A stretch of DNA of 64,000 nucleotides from JAKLKS01 sp964370855 (GTDB taxonomy: Bacteria > Planctomycetota > JAJSAM01 > JAKLKS01): contig CAYJMF010000002.1 in assembly GCA_964370855.1 (NCBI GenBank), positions 153,022 through 217,021 on the forward strand, written 5' to 3'. The notes beneath the pieces are model-generated. The model had not been told where the DNA came from and did not search any database. It worked only from the letters and a program-made list of their open reading frames with translations. Shown piece after piece: positions 42,952 through 51,892 of this stretch; the first letter of the stretch is position 1; each line of letters begins with the position of its first letter. Position numbers and translations under genes: made by a program.

Positions 42952-45900
42952 CTACTCCCCCTTGAACGTCACCGTCGCCCTCTGCCCCGCCTCCACCCGC
43001 ACGCGCTCCTCCCGCGGTTCGGCGCCGGGGGACTCGAGGCGCACGACATACTCGCCGGGGAGGAGGGGGACGTAGCCGAGCAGGCCGACGTACCCCTGCG
43101 CCACTCCCTTCCCCTCCCGGACGACCTTCCCCGAACCGTCCCGCAACTCCATCCGCGACGCCGCCCCGAGGGCCGCCTGCTCCTCCGTGGCCTTCCCCCC
43201 CTCGTAGGGGTTGGGCGGGAATCGCGGGTCCCGGACGCCGACGGTGAGGATTCCCGCCGCGGCGACGATGGCCTCCACCCGGACCTCCTCCGCGCCCTCG
43301 GGGATCTCCACGGCCCCGCCGTCCACGGGGATGTAGTTCTTCTGGTTCGCCCCGAACCCGCCCCCGGAGACGGAGAGCCGCCAGGTCCCGGGCGTGAGCC
43401 CCGTGGCGCGGAAGGAGCCGTCGGCCTCGAGGGGCGCGGTGGCGCTTGCGGAGAACCCGTCGCTCCCCGCCGTCGGCTGGAGGATCGCGACGAGATCCGC
43501 CAGCGCCGCGCCCCCCGACTCCCGCACCTTCCCGACCACCGTCGTTCCCCGGAGGAGTTTCACCTCCACCTTGCGAGGACCCTCCCCCGCCGCCACCGCC
43601 ACGCCGGCCAGGGTGAAGGGGGCGAACCCCGGCGCGGTCACCTTGACCGTCCACTCCCCCTCGGGCACTCCCTCGATGCGGAAGCGCCCCCCCGTGGGCT
43701 GGCCGCCGGAGACCGACTCCGTCCCTCGCCACGCCGCCGCGAAGAAGGTCCACACCGGCTTCCCCGTCCCCCCGTCGACGACGGTCCCCTCGAGGATCCC
43801 CGCGGGAGGGGAATCGTCCACGGGCAGGGTCAGGACGATCTCACCCGCCCCCGTCGCCACGCCGGGGAGCACGGTGCGGAGCATCCTGGGAGCCATGAAC
43901 CCCCCCTGCGGCCCGCCGCCGACCCTCAGGTACCGGTAGGCCTGCAGGTGGTAGGGCCCCGGGGGGAGGTCCTTCACGGTGAAGCGCCCGTCTTCGTCCG
44001 TGGATGCGTACCCGTAGGAGAGGAGCGGCTGCGCCCGCGGGTCCACCCGGGGCCGCGCCCGCGGTCCCCCCTCGGGGAAAACGTCCTCCACCGGGAGGCT
44101 CCCGTTCATGACGGTGACCGTCGCCCCCCGCGACGGGCTGCCGTCGGACTCCACCACCCGGCCCGTCAGGACCTGCGCGGCGGGCAGCGTGATCCGGACC
44201 TCCACCGGCTCCGTGGCCGAGGGAGTCCCGGTCGCCGTCCCCGGTCCGAAGCCCGGCGCCCGCGCCACGAGGTTCACCGCGATGAGCGGCCGCTCCGTCC
44301 TCTCCCCCGACCTTCCGACGAAGTGGGTCATGAACCCGAGGGAGGCGCGGCCCGCGGCGTCTGTGCGCGTCCCCCCGCCCCCGAACTCCGCCGCCTGGGC
44401 CACCGTCGCTCCCCAGACCGGGCTCCCCCCCTCGTCGGTCACGAGGATGTCGAGGCGCGCGCGGTCCCCGGGCCCGAGCACGAGATCTGGCGCCGCCGCG
44501 TCCTCGCCGGCCCCGACGGAGACCTCCACCTTCCCGTCCTCCCCGCCCCAGTTCTCGCCGGGGTTCCGCCGCTGGCCCGCCACCGTGACGGCGACGGGTC
44601 CGCCCCGCACCGCCGGGATGCCGGCGATCCGGTAGGAGCCGTCCCCGGCGGTCTTCGCCCAGCCGAGGGGGACCCCGGCGTAGAACTCCGGGAACCAGCC
44701 CGTCCGCGGAGCGCCCTCGCGGATCGTCCAGACCCGGAGTCCCGCGAGCGGCTTCCCGGCCTCGTCCACCACCCGCCCGTGGACCGCCGCCGCCGGCGGG
44801 AGGCGGAGTTCCCGCTCCGTGACCTTCCCCTCTGCTACGAGGGGCACCTCCAGGCTCATCCCGCAGTACCCCTCCTTCCAGGCGCCGACGTGGCCGAGGG
44901 TCTGCTTCCCGTCCTGACCCATGTTGTGGGAGGCGGTCGCGTGGGGCCCAAGGGCGGGCACGCCGTCGAAGCGGAAGGAGCCGTCGGGGCCGGAGGTCCC
45001 CTCCTGGAGAGGGCGCGGGCCCCAGGGGCTCGACACGCTGGTCCCTCCGGCGCGGCCGAAGCTCATCATCCCCTCCACGGACCAGAGGACGACCCGCGCG
45101 CCTGCGACGGGCTCCCCGCTCTCCCCGTCGAGCACCTTCCCCGCCAGCGAGGAGCCGCGGTTGAGGATGGCGTCGAGGGTCGCGGTCCCCCCCGGCTCCT
45201 GCTTCCCCTGGATTCCCCTCTCGATGAGGAGGGGCGCGTACCCGTCGGCGGCGACCTCGACGAGGAGCTGGGTCACGAGGTAGACCCCGGCGGCCTTCGG
45301 CGGCGGCACGAGCCCTTCGACGCGGTAGGCGCCGTCGGCGCCGGTGAGCCCTTCCCGCTCGATGCGCAGCGTCTCCACGAGGTGGAGGACGCGGACGCGG
45401 GCCTTCGGGATCGGCACGCCGTCCATGTCCGTCACGCGCCCGACGAGGGCGTAGGGGCGGTCCACGGTGACGACGACGTCCTCCCCGGCGCGCACCTGCG
45501 GGAGGAGGGCGTCGGCGAAGCCCGCGGCGGAGGCGATCACGCCGTGGAACGGGGCGTCGGGGGAGGCGGCCACCTCGAAGCGCCCGTCGGCGGCGGCGAG
45601 GGCGGCGGCGCCGGGGCGGCCCTCCGTGCCGAGTTCCGTCGGGAGGAGCGTGGACGCCATGGTGTCGGGGTAGCAGGCGACCCGGGCGCCGGGGACGGGG
45701 CGGCCCTCGCGATCGATCACGCGGCCGGTGATCTTCGGACCCGTGACGGGCGCCGGGGCGTCGGGGAGGGCGGGGGCTTCCTCGGCGACGGGCTGATGGA
45801 CCTCGACGCCGGGAGCAGGCGGCCTCTCCGCGGTCGCGGCCACGTTGGACGGAGCGGGCTCCCTCCCCTCCTCCCGCAGGGCGAACCACCCGAGCCCGAC

Positions 45901-46632
45901 GAGAGCGAGGAGTGCGGCGCCGGCGACGAGGGCCTTCTTGGCCATGAGCGCACCTCCGAGGAGGACGACGGGGGGGACGGCGGGGACGAGAGGGACGGGT
46001 GCGCGGCGGAGGACCTCCGCGCGGACGACGGGGAGGCCGCGGGGCGGCCGAACTCCCTCCCCGATCAGCAAAAGGAGCGCGGGCGGCGCCGCGAGATCCC
46101 TCCGGAGCTTCTCCGCCGCGCGATGGAGGAGCGACCGCACCGTGCCCGGCGCCGTCTTCTTGACGGCGGCGATCTCCGCGGGCTCGAGGCCGTGGCGCCA
46201 GCGGAGCAGCGCCACCTCGCGGTAGGGCTCCTCGAGCGCCTCCAGGGCGGCGCGGACGCGGGCCTCCTCCTCGGTGGTCGCTGCGGCGGCGAGGGGGCCG
46301 TCGGGGTCGGGGGGAAGGGGGACGCGGCGCGGGTCGGGGGCACGCTCCTCGAACCGGCGGACCTCGTGGACCTTGTTGCGGAGGATCCCCGCGAGCCACG
46401 GCACGACGCGCCGCTCGCCGTCGAACCGGTCGAGGGACTCCAGCGCCGCGAGGTAGGTCTCCTGGAGCGCGTCCTCCGCCAGCGCGGGGTCGCGGCAGAG
46501 GTGGAGAGCGACGGCGAACAGCTCCGGCGCCGTCGCGTCGAAGAGCGCGCCGAGCGCCGCCCCGTCCCCCCGCTCCCGCCAGCGGCGGAGGAGGAGATCG
46601 GGGTCCGGGCCGGGCGGGGCGGAGTGCGCCAT
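42952..46632 (-). CDS. giant ECF sigma factor, second tandem paralogue
   Basis: 1226 aa, ATG 46632 with AAGGAAGGGG upstream. Same plan as its neighbour: region 2 (ALAEDALQETYLAALESL, VPWLAGILRNKVHEVR), region 4 (LEEPYREVALLRWRHGLEP, GTVRSLLHRAAEKLRR), membrane segment (VVLLGGALMAKK, then ALVAGAALLALVGLGWFAL, about 225-256), then eight regulatory-like repeats in the same order. These include ITGRVIDREGRPVPGARV, LVGRVTDMDGVPIPKARVRV and LAGKVLDGESGEPVAGARVV. The C-terminus closes with GEYVVRLESPGAEPREERV, as in the paralogue (GEYAVRLETPAGARDERA). Clearly a tandem duplication. 58 nt separate the two. Likely regulates envelope or surface genes, targets unknown. Confidence 0.85.
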   Translation of the reverse strand: MAHSAPPGPDPDLLLRRWRERGDGAALGALFDATAPELFAVALHLCRDPALAEDALQETYLAALESLDRFDGERRVVPWLAGILRNKVHEVRRFEERAPDPRRVPLPPDPDGPLAAAATTEEEARVRAALEALEEPYREVALLRWRHGLEPAEIAAVKKTAPGTVRSLLHRAAEKLRRDLAAPPALLLLIGEGVRPPRGLPVVRAEVLRRAPVPLVPAVPPVVLLGGALMAKKALVAGAALLALVGLGWFALREEGREPAPSNVAATAERPPAPGVEVHQPVAEEAPALPDAPAPVTGPKITGRVIDREGRPVPGARVACYPDTMASTLLPTELGTEGRPGAAALAAADGRFEVAASPDAPFHGVIASAAGFADALLPQVRAGEDVVVTVDRPYALVGRVTDMDGVPIPKARVRVLHLVETLRIEREGLTGADGAYRVEGLVPPPKAAGVYLVTQLLVEVAADGYAPLLIERGIQGKQEPGGTATLDAILNRGSSLAGKVLDGESGEPVAGARVVLWSVEGMMSFGRAGGTSVSSPWGPRPLQEGTSGPDGSFRFDGVPALGPHATASHNMGQDGKQTLGHVGAWKEGYCGMSLEVPLVAEGKVTERELRLPPAAAVHGRVVDEAGKPLAGLRVWTIREGAPRTGWFPEFYAGVPLGWAKTAGDGSYRIAGIPAVRGGPVAVTVAGQRRNPGENWGGEDGKVEVSVGAGEDAAAPDLVLGPGDRARLDILVTDEGGSPVWGATVAQAAEFGGGGTRTDAAGRASLGFMTHFVGRSGERTERPLIAVNLVARAPGFGPGTATGTPSATEPVEVRITLPAAQVLTGRVVESDGSPSRGATVTVMNGSLPVEDVFPEGGPRARPRVDPRAQPLLSYGYASTDEDGRFTVKDLPPGPYHLQAYRYLRVGGGPQGGFMAPRMLRTVLPGVATGAGEIVLTLPVDDSPPAGILEGTVVDGGTGKPVWTFFAAAWRGTESVSGGQPTGGRFRIEGVPEGEWTVKVTAPGFAPFTLAGVAVAAGEGPRKVEVKLLRGTTVVGKVRESGGAALADLVAILQPTAGSDGFSASATAPLEADGSFRATGLTPGTWRLSVSGGGFGANQKNYIPVDGGAVEIPEGAEEVRVEAIVAAAGILTVGVRDPRFPPNPYEGGKATEEQAALGAASRMELRDGSGKVVREGKGVAQGYVGLLGYVPLLPGEYVVRLESPGAEPREERVRVEAGQRATVTFKGE

Positions 46633-46749
46633 GCCCCTTCCTTGTGCCACGGGAGGGGGCGCGTTGCAACGGCGGGAGGGGGAATCCGTCGACGCCCCCC
46701 GTGGGACCGCCCTTCGCCGGGGCCGCGCCCGGCAGGTACGATGCCGGGC

Positions 46750-47280
46750 ATGTCCGACGGGAAACCAGCGACGAACGCCGAGACGCTGCTTGCGGGCTAC
46801 TTCGCGAAGTACGAGCCGGCGACGGCCCGGCTCGGGAAGGCGTTGCGCGCGAAGCTGCGCGATCGGCTGCCCGGCCTGAGCGAAATCGTGTACGTGTACG
46901 AGGGCCAGGACGCGCTCGTGATCTCCTATTCGCCGACCGGGCAGGGCTACCAGGGGCTGTGCTCCCTCGCGCTGCGCCCGGACGGGGCGAAACTGCACTT
47001 CGCGAAGGGCGCCCTTCTGTCGAAGTCGGATCCGGGGAAGCTGCTCCAGGGTCGCGGTCCGGGGGTGCGCCACGTCGTGCTGGCCGCGGCCGCTGACTTC
47101 GACCGGCCGGAGGTCGAAGCGTTGGTGGCGGCCGCGTTGAACCTCGCGAACCTGCGTCCCGAGGCGGGCGCGAAGGGCGCGGTGATCATCAAGGCCGAGA
47201 CGCAGAAGAAGCGCGCGCGCCGCGCCGCGAAGGCGGCGCGGCCGGGCCCCGCGCGGCGGACGGGCGGAGCCCGGCGCTGA
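46750..47280 (+). CDS. DUF1801-like protein
   Basis: 176 aa from ATG 46750 (ATG 46741 also in frame). I prefer 46750 because TACGAT ends exactly 7 nt before it. The core (AETLLAGYFAKYEPATARLGKALRAKLRD, VYVYEGQDALVISYSPTGQGYQG, LHFAKGALLSKSDPGKLLQGRG) resembles the DUF1801/YdhG alpha-beta fold, whose function is unknown. The C-terminal 35 residues are a Lys/Arg/Ala-rich tail that could bind nucleic acid. It uses TTG and GCG codons more than its neighbours, a weak hint of transfer. Divergent from the sigma factor. 47281-47466 holds no recognisable gene. Confidence 0.6.
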   Translation: MSDGKPATNAETLLAGYFAKYEPATARLGKALRAKLRDRLPGLSEIVYVYEGQDALVISYSPTGQGYQGLCSLALRPDGAKLHFAKGALLSKSDPGKLLQGRGPGVRHVVLAAAADFDRPEVEALVAAALNLANLRPEAGAKGAVIIKAETQKKRARRAAKAARPGPARRTGGARR

Positions 47281-47466
47281 CCGGAGACGGTTCCAGGTTC
47301 GCCGACGGGGGCCACGACGGCGTCCCCTTGCGGGACCAGCACGCGGGAAGGGGCGGGAGTTCGTTTCCCCGAATCGCGGTGATCTTCCAGGCCCTCCTGC
47401 ACGCGGCCTGCCTCCTGGCGGCGCCGGGGATTCCGTAGGACCGCGTCCATCCGGCGCCGGGTCCAC

Positions 47467-48588
47467 CTACCGGCCCGCGTCCCCCGGACCGGCCTCCTCC
47501 CACCGGGGGGCGGTCCCGTCCAGCGTGAGCGCGCGTTTCCACCGACCCACGCCCGTCACCCACGCGACCACCTCCACGGGGACGGTCCTCCATGCGCCGG
47601 GGTCACCTCCGGGGGGCAGGGGGAGGGCCGCGGTCTTCGCCTCGAACCGCACGCGGGGGAGGTCCGCCTCCTCCACGGGAAGCCCGCGGAGGAGGAACTC
47701 CCGCGAGGGGGCGGGGGCGACGAAGTCGGTGTCCGCGAGGAGATCGCCGGAGACCGCAACGTCGACGAGGACCCCGGCCTCCGTGCCAAAGGAGCGCCTG
47801 TGGGAATGGCGCCAGAGTTCCGAGGATTCCCCGAACACACCTAGGTCGAAGCCTCTTTCCCCGGCCACGGACCGGTTCCACCCCCAGGAACGGTTCCCGC
47901 GGACGATACCGCGGCCTCCGATTTCGGGAAGAGGCCCTCCGTCCCGGCGGGCGCGCCGGAGGGCCCAGTGCGGATCCCGCGATCTCTCCCATGAGTTCGT
48001 CGATTCTCCCCTGCCCCTCTCCGCGCTCGCGACGGCGCGCCCCTCCTCGTCGAAGAGCCGCAGCCAGGCACGGAACGACCCCGGGTACGTCATCGGGAGG
48101 GTGAGTTCCACCGTCCCTCCCTCGTACCGGAACTCCGGGGGGTCCTCCGTCCCCAACCGCTTCCCCGTCAACTGCGCGCGGTAGCGGCCGGGGGGAAGCC
48201 CCTCGAACCGCGCCCGCGCCGTCGCGCCCTCCGCCCTTCCCCGCCCGACCACCTCGTCCCCCTCGGTCCAGACGTCGTCCCCGGGATGGCCGAGGCGCCA
48301 GAGGACCACGTCCCCCGTCGTGGCGAGTCCCGAGGAGGCGTGGACGACGTTGATGAGGAGGATCGCCTCGGCCGGAGGAGCGGGAGCCTCGACCCCGCGT
48401 TCGTCCCCCGGCACCGGCGGGGCGGCCTGCGGCGCGGTCGGATCCCCCGGGACCGCGGGCGGCTCACCCGCGACCGGACCCGGCCCCGCGCCGTCGGGCT
48501 CCCCGATCCTCCCGGGCAGCAGCAACCACCCCGCCGCCGCCGCGGCGGCCACCAGGAGCACGCCGGACGAGAGGTGACGGAGGTTCAC
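47467..48588 (-). CDS. membrane-anchored hypothetical protein
   Basis: 373 aa from GTG 48588. One N-terminal membrane helix (SGVLLVAAAAAAGWLLL), then a Gly/Pro/Ala linker to about residue 70, then a beta-rich domain starting EAILLINVVHASSGLATTGDVVLW with GLPPGRYRAQLTG, as in regulatory-like sandwiches. The central part (RGNRSWGWNRSVAGERG) is unusual and unmatched. Likely extracytoplasmic. It follows the secreted 694-aa gene on the same strand with a 50-nt gap. Confidence 0.5.
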   Translation of the reverse strand: MNLRHLSSGVLLVAAAAAAGWLLLPGRIGEPDGAGPGPVAGEPPAVPGDPTAPQAAPPVPGDERGVEAPAPPAEAILLINVVHASSGLATTGDVVLWRLGHPGDDVWTEGDEVVGRGRAEGATARARFEGLPPGRYRAQLTGKRLGTEDPPEFRYEGGTVELTLPMTYPGSFRAWLRLFDEEGRAVASAERGRGESTNSWERSRDPHWALRRARRDGGPLPEIGGRGIVRGNRSWGWNRSVAGERGFDLGVFGESSELWRHSHRRSFGTEAGVLVDVAVSGDLLADTDFVAPAPSREFLLRGLPVEEADLPRVRFEAKTAALPLPPGGDPGAWRTVPVEVVAWVTGVGRWKRALTLDGTAPRWEEAGPGDAGR

Positions 48589-48638
48589 CCCCCCATCAAC
48601 GGGATCGGGGGCGGGAGGTTCGCCCCCGATCCCCCTCC

Positions 48639-50723
48639 TCAGGGCTTCCGCACCGTCACCGCCATGAACAGGTCCCCGCCCTTGCGCGCGGGGTCGTTGA
48701 CGATGAACGCGACCTGGCCGTCGCCGGAGGCGGCGCCCACGGCCTTCCCGCCCTCGGGCTCCGTCAGGGTGATCTTCCCCTTCGCCGTCACGGAGAGGGG
48801 CATCGAGCCGGTGTCGTCGTAGTCATCGATCTCGAGGGCCCCCGTCTCCCCGTTGCGGCTGAAGGACCTGCCCGCGGCGGAGACGATGTCCATCCGCGGC
48901 CCCGACGCGTTGAAGGCGAGTTCCAGCCGCTCGCTCCCCGCGGCGAAGTCGGGCACCGGGTAGGACTCCACGAAGTAGGGCCTCGGATCGAACCAGATCC
49001 CCCCGCCCTGCCAGGTCCCCGCGACGTCCCCGACGGAGAACCCCGAGGCCTGCCGCAGCGCGATGATGGCCAGCAGCTCCTCCCCGTTGAAGGCGTCGAA
49101 GGTCACGAGCATCGCGTCCCCCTCGCGCCCCGGGAGCGCCCGCATCGGCCGCGGCCCCTCCGGATCGGGCCCGAAGTCGAAGACCAGCGACCCGTCCCCC
49201 TGGAGCGCCGCCGTGCCCTTGAGGGTGAAGGTCTCCACCGTCTCGAACATCTCCCCGTTGGAGAAGTCCGTCTCCGCCGCGTACTGCGTGCCGGCGAGCA
49301 CGATCTTCCCGTCGGCCCCGAGGACGAGGGTCCCGAACATCCGCATGGCGTCGATGCCCGCGGGGTTGGCGGGGTCCCCGGTGTCCTGCACCTCGAGGGA
49401 GAGCGCCCCCCAGTGCCACGCCCCGGCGAGGTCGGCCATGGCGAGGGTCCGCGAGGGCTTGCGGACCGCGATGTCGATGCCCACCGACGTCGAGCCCGGC
49501 TCCTCGGACCGCCCCACGAACACCGAGCCGTCGGCGCTCGGGAGGAAGCGCGGGGCGTCCCCCTCGAGCACCACCTCGCCGCCCGCCCCCCGCGTCCAGC
49601 CGAGGGTCGCCGAGGACGGCGTCGCGCCGCTCTGCACGCCGGCGTCGAACCCCGTGAAGCCGGTCCCCCCCGCCTTGTTCCGGTTCTCCCACCGGATCCA
49701 GCGCTCCGAGAAGGAGACGGCCACCGTCGAGGCGCCGAAGACCGCCGTCCCGTGGGCGAGCTTCGCCTCGCGCACCCGGGAGTCCGCGGACCCGTCGAAG
49801 TCCATGCCGAGGGAGAGGACCCAGAACGCCCCGTCCCCGGCCTCGACCCGGGGCGGGCCGGAGCGCACCGCCGCCGCGAGCCGGCAGGCCCCCGTGAGCG
49901 CGACGGTGAAGAGCGCATCCGCCTCGTCGAGGAGGACCGGCGCCTCGAGGGCCGGCGCCGCGCCGCCGCGGGCGGCGCAGACCTGGAGATCCGCCGCCGT
50001 CGCGTCCGTCGGCAGGAGATCCGGGTCGAAGGGCAGCGTCAGCGTCACGCCCGCGCCGAGGACGAGGTCCGAAGGCCCGACCTCGGCGGCCGGGCCCGCC
50101 GGATTGCGGTCGAGGGATTCCATCGCCGGCGGATCCGCCGAGGCGAGCACCACCGCCGCCCCCTCCTCCAGGGCGCCCGGGGGGATGGCCAGTTCGGCGC
50201 CGTCGAGATCGCAGTCCGGGTCGTCCACGGCGAGCAGCACGCCGCCGGCGCCCGGGACCCGGCGCAGGAAGACCTCGCCGCCGCCGGGCCGGCCGAGGAC
50301 CGCCGCCCGCACGTCGAGCTTCAGCGTCTTCAGCCCCTTCACCTTCGCCTTGAGGGAGAGGGAGTAGTCCCCCGTCCCGTCCCCGCCCACCTCGAGCCGG
50401 TAGGCTCCCGTGGCCGGGAGGGCGAGCTTCGACACGGAGAACTTCGAGCCCTTCACCGTCGCGCCGGAGAGGTCCACGTCCGCCTCGCCGGGCCCCGTGA
50501 GGACGGGGTCGAAGACGAGGGGCGCCTTCTTCATCGCCGCGAGCTTGAAGGTGAGGAGAGTGCCCGCCTCCCCCTCGAAGCGGAAGACGTCCACGTCCCC
50601 CGCGGGGAGGATCGACCCCTTCGCCTTGAGGGCCGCGGGCCCCTCGGCGTCCACGCCGCCGAAGGCGGGGACCGCGGCGAAAACCGCCGCCGACAGGACG
50701 ATGCACCAGGGGAATCCCCGCAC
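48639..50723 (-). CDS. secreted protein with N-terminal PPC-like domain
   Basis: 694 aa from a GTG with AAGGAGG 6 nt upstream. Signal peptide (CIVLSAAVFAAVPAFG). Residues about 25-130 look like a bacterial pre-peptidase C-terminal (PPC) domain: SILPAGDVDVFRFEGEAGTLLTF, then ATGAYRLEVGGDGTGDYSLSL. Residues about 165-290 contain LAIPPGALEEGAAVVLAS and VTLTLPFDP, a ZU5-like element. The C-terminal 300 residues have two lipocalin-like barrels beginning LAGAWHWGALSLEV and VAGTWQGGGIWFD. No enzymatic signature. Probably a binding protein in the cell envelope. Confidence 0.65.
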   Translation of the reverse strand: MRGFPWCIVLSAAVFAAVPAFGGVDAEGPAALKAKGSILPAGDVDVFRFEGEAGTLLTFKLAAMKKAPLVFDPVLTGPGEADVDLSGATVKGSKFSVSKLALPATGAYRLEVGGDGTGDYSLSLKAKVKGLKTLKLDVRAAVLGRPGGGEVFLRRVPGAGGVLLAVDDPDCDLDGAELAIPPGALEEGAAVVLASADPPAMESLDRNPAGPAAEVGPSDLVLGAGVTLTLPFDPDLLPTDATAADLQVCAARGGAAPALEAPVLLDEADALFTVALTGACRLAAAVRSGPPRVEAGDGAFWVLSLGMDFDGSADSRVREAKLAHGTAVFGASTVAVSFSERWIRWENRNKAGGTGFTGFDAGVQSGATPSSATLGWTRGAGGEVVLEGDAPRFLPSADGSVFVGRSEEPGSTSVGIDIAVRKPSRTLAMADLAGAWHWGALSLEVQDTGDPANPAGIDAMRMFGTLVLGADGKIVLAGTQYAAETDFSNGEMFETVETFTLKGTAALQGDGSLVFDFGPDPEGPRPMRALPGREGDAMLVTFDAFNGEELLAIIALRQASGFSVGDVAGTWQGGGIWFDPRPYFVESYPVPDFAAGSERLELAFNASGPRMDIVSAAGRSFSRNGETGALEIDDYDDTGSMPLSVTAKGKITLTEPEGGKAVGAASGDGQVAFIVNDPARKGGDLFMAVTVRKP

Positions 50724-50804
50724 GGGCGCCTCCTTGGAAAGGACCGGACAGCCGCTGCGATCCTAGGGCGTGCGGGTCGGTCCGCGGGCCCGGCCGTGTC
50801 GCCC

Positions 50805-50834
50805 GTCACGGTTCGGGACGCGTCCCGCCGTGAC
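50805..50834. terminator. near-perfect palindrome after the DUF2231 gene
   Basis: GTCACGG (50805-50811) pairs with CCGTGAC (50828-50834) with an inner GGGAC/GTCCC stem around GC, one bulged base. It abuts the stop codon of the DUF2231-like gene (50836-50838) and lies about 80 nt upstream of the secreted-protein start, so it probably separates two transcription units. Confidence 0.5.
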
Positions 50835-50835
50835 T

Positions 50836-51399
50836 TCAGCGCCCGCGGCGGCGTCGCCCCCCGTCGTCGTCCCCCTCCCCTCCGCCCGCGGGCGGGCCCC
50901 CGTCCCCCGGGGCGAGGACCGCGTGGACACCCTTCCCGTGGACGAGGAGCCCGCCGAGGTGGGCGGCCTTCGAGATCTGCATCGCGCCGCCGGCGTAGAG
51001 GAGGAGGAGGAGCGCGTGGAGCGCGAGGTCCGCCTTCCGCGGCAGCGGCTTCTTCCGGAGGAGCGGCACGCCGAAGAGGGCGGCGAAGGCCAGCGTCAGC
51101 CCCGCGAAGATCGGCGCCACGAGCTCCGCCTCCTCCTCGTGCTCCTCCATGAGGTCGGCGGCGGCGCGGCCGGCGGCGGTCTCCTCCGCGGCCTCCTTCG
51201 CCTCCTCCCCCGCGGAGGCGGCGACGAAGGCGGCCAGGGTGCCGGCGATCATGACGGCGAGGGCCGCCGCCGCCATCCCCGCCCTCCACCTCGGGAAGAG
51301 GAGGGAGAGGACGACGAGGGCCGGCGCGAAGAGCAGCAGCGCCACGGGGAAGTGGACGAGGAGGACGTGGGCGCCCTCCCAGGGGGGGATCGGGGGCAT
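50836..51399 (-). CDS. DUF2231-like integral membrane protein
   Basis: 187 aa from ATG 51399. It starts PPIPPWEGAHVLLVHFPVALLLFAPAL in pieces and has four hydrophobic helices, an early H-V-x-x-V-H-F-P motif and a mid-protein acidic helix (DLMEEHEEEAELV). This is the plan of DUF2231 proteins, possible heme- or metal-binding membrane proteins. The C-terminus is a charged Gly/Arg tail. 8 nt downstream of the 51408 gene, in the thiolase operon. Confidence 0.65.
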   Translation of the reverse strand: MPPIPPWEGAHVLLVHFPVALLLFAPALVVLSLLFPRWRAGMAAAALAVMIAGTLAAFVAASAGEEAKEAAEETAAGRAAADLMEEHEEEAELVAPIFAGLTLAFAALFGVPLLRKKPLPRKADLALHALLLLLYAGGAMQISKAAHLGGLLVHGKGVHAVLAPGDGGPPAGGGEGDDDGGRRRRGR

Positions 51400-51407
51400 G
51401 GGGGCTC

Positions 51408-51890
51408 CTACTCTCCGAGGAGGCCGATCTCGAGGCGCGGGCCGGCGAGGAAGCAGGGGTAGATGCGGAGTTCGGCGTCGCTCCGCCCCTCGAAGGGGAG
51501 GCCGTCCATCCGGAAGGACACCTCGCCCCGGGGGCAGACCGCCGCGTCCCGCTCGTGCACCCACGCGAGGGCGGAGCCGCAGTGGGGGCAGTCGGCGTCC
51601 ACGGCGGCGAAGTGGTCGATGCGCACCCGCACGAGGAGGACGGGCCCCGGCCAGCCGGGGTTCTCCACGCGCCGCGCCGTCTGCGCCGGCACCGGGTGGA
51701 GGGCGAGGTCCACCACGAGGTGGCCCCGCTCGAGGGGGGCCTCCACGGGGGGCTCCGGCGGCGGGAGACCCGGGCGGCGGGACGGGGGAGGGGGCGGGGG
51801 CAGCGGGAGGCGCTTCCCCGCGGCCTCCGCCGCGGCGCGGCCGAAGAGCCGCAGGAGGTCGCGCCGGGTGGACTCCCTCTCCGCGGCCAC
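51408..51890 (-). CDS. hypothetical protein with CPHCG motif and RR-type N-terminus
   Basis: 160 aa from GTG 51890, 2 nt after the thiolase stop, with GGGAG inside the thiolase end. It starts with STRRDLLRLFGRAAAEAAG, somewhat like a twin-arginine leader but without a clear hydrophobic core, followed by a Pro-rich linker. The C-terminal half has VDADCPHCGSALAWVHERDAAVCPRGEVSF, three Cys plus a His that could bind a metal. It lacks the C-x-H...C-x-x-H of Rieske centres. Function not recognised. Confidence 0.5.
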   Translation of the reverse strand: MAAERESTRRDLLRLFGRAAAEAAGKRLPLPPPPPPSRRPGLPPPEPPVEAPLERGHLVVDLALHPVPAQTARRVENPGWPGPVLLVRVRIDHFAAVDADCPHCGSALAWVHERDAAVCPRGEVSFRMDGLPFEGRSDAELRIYPCFLAGPRLEIGLLGE

Positions 51891-51892
51891 GG

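Noticed and set aside
51408..51890. Rieske iron-sulfur protein
   Set aside because: CPHC and a later single Cys do not form the C-x-H and C-x-x-H pair.
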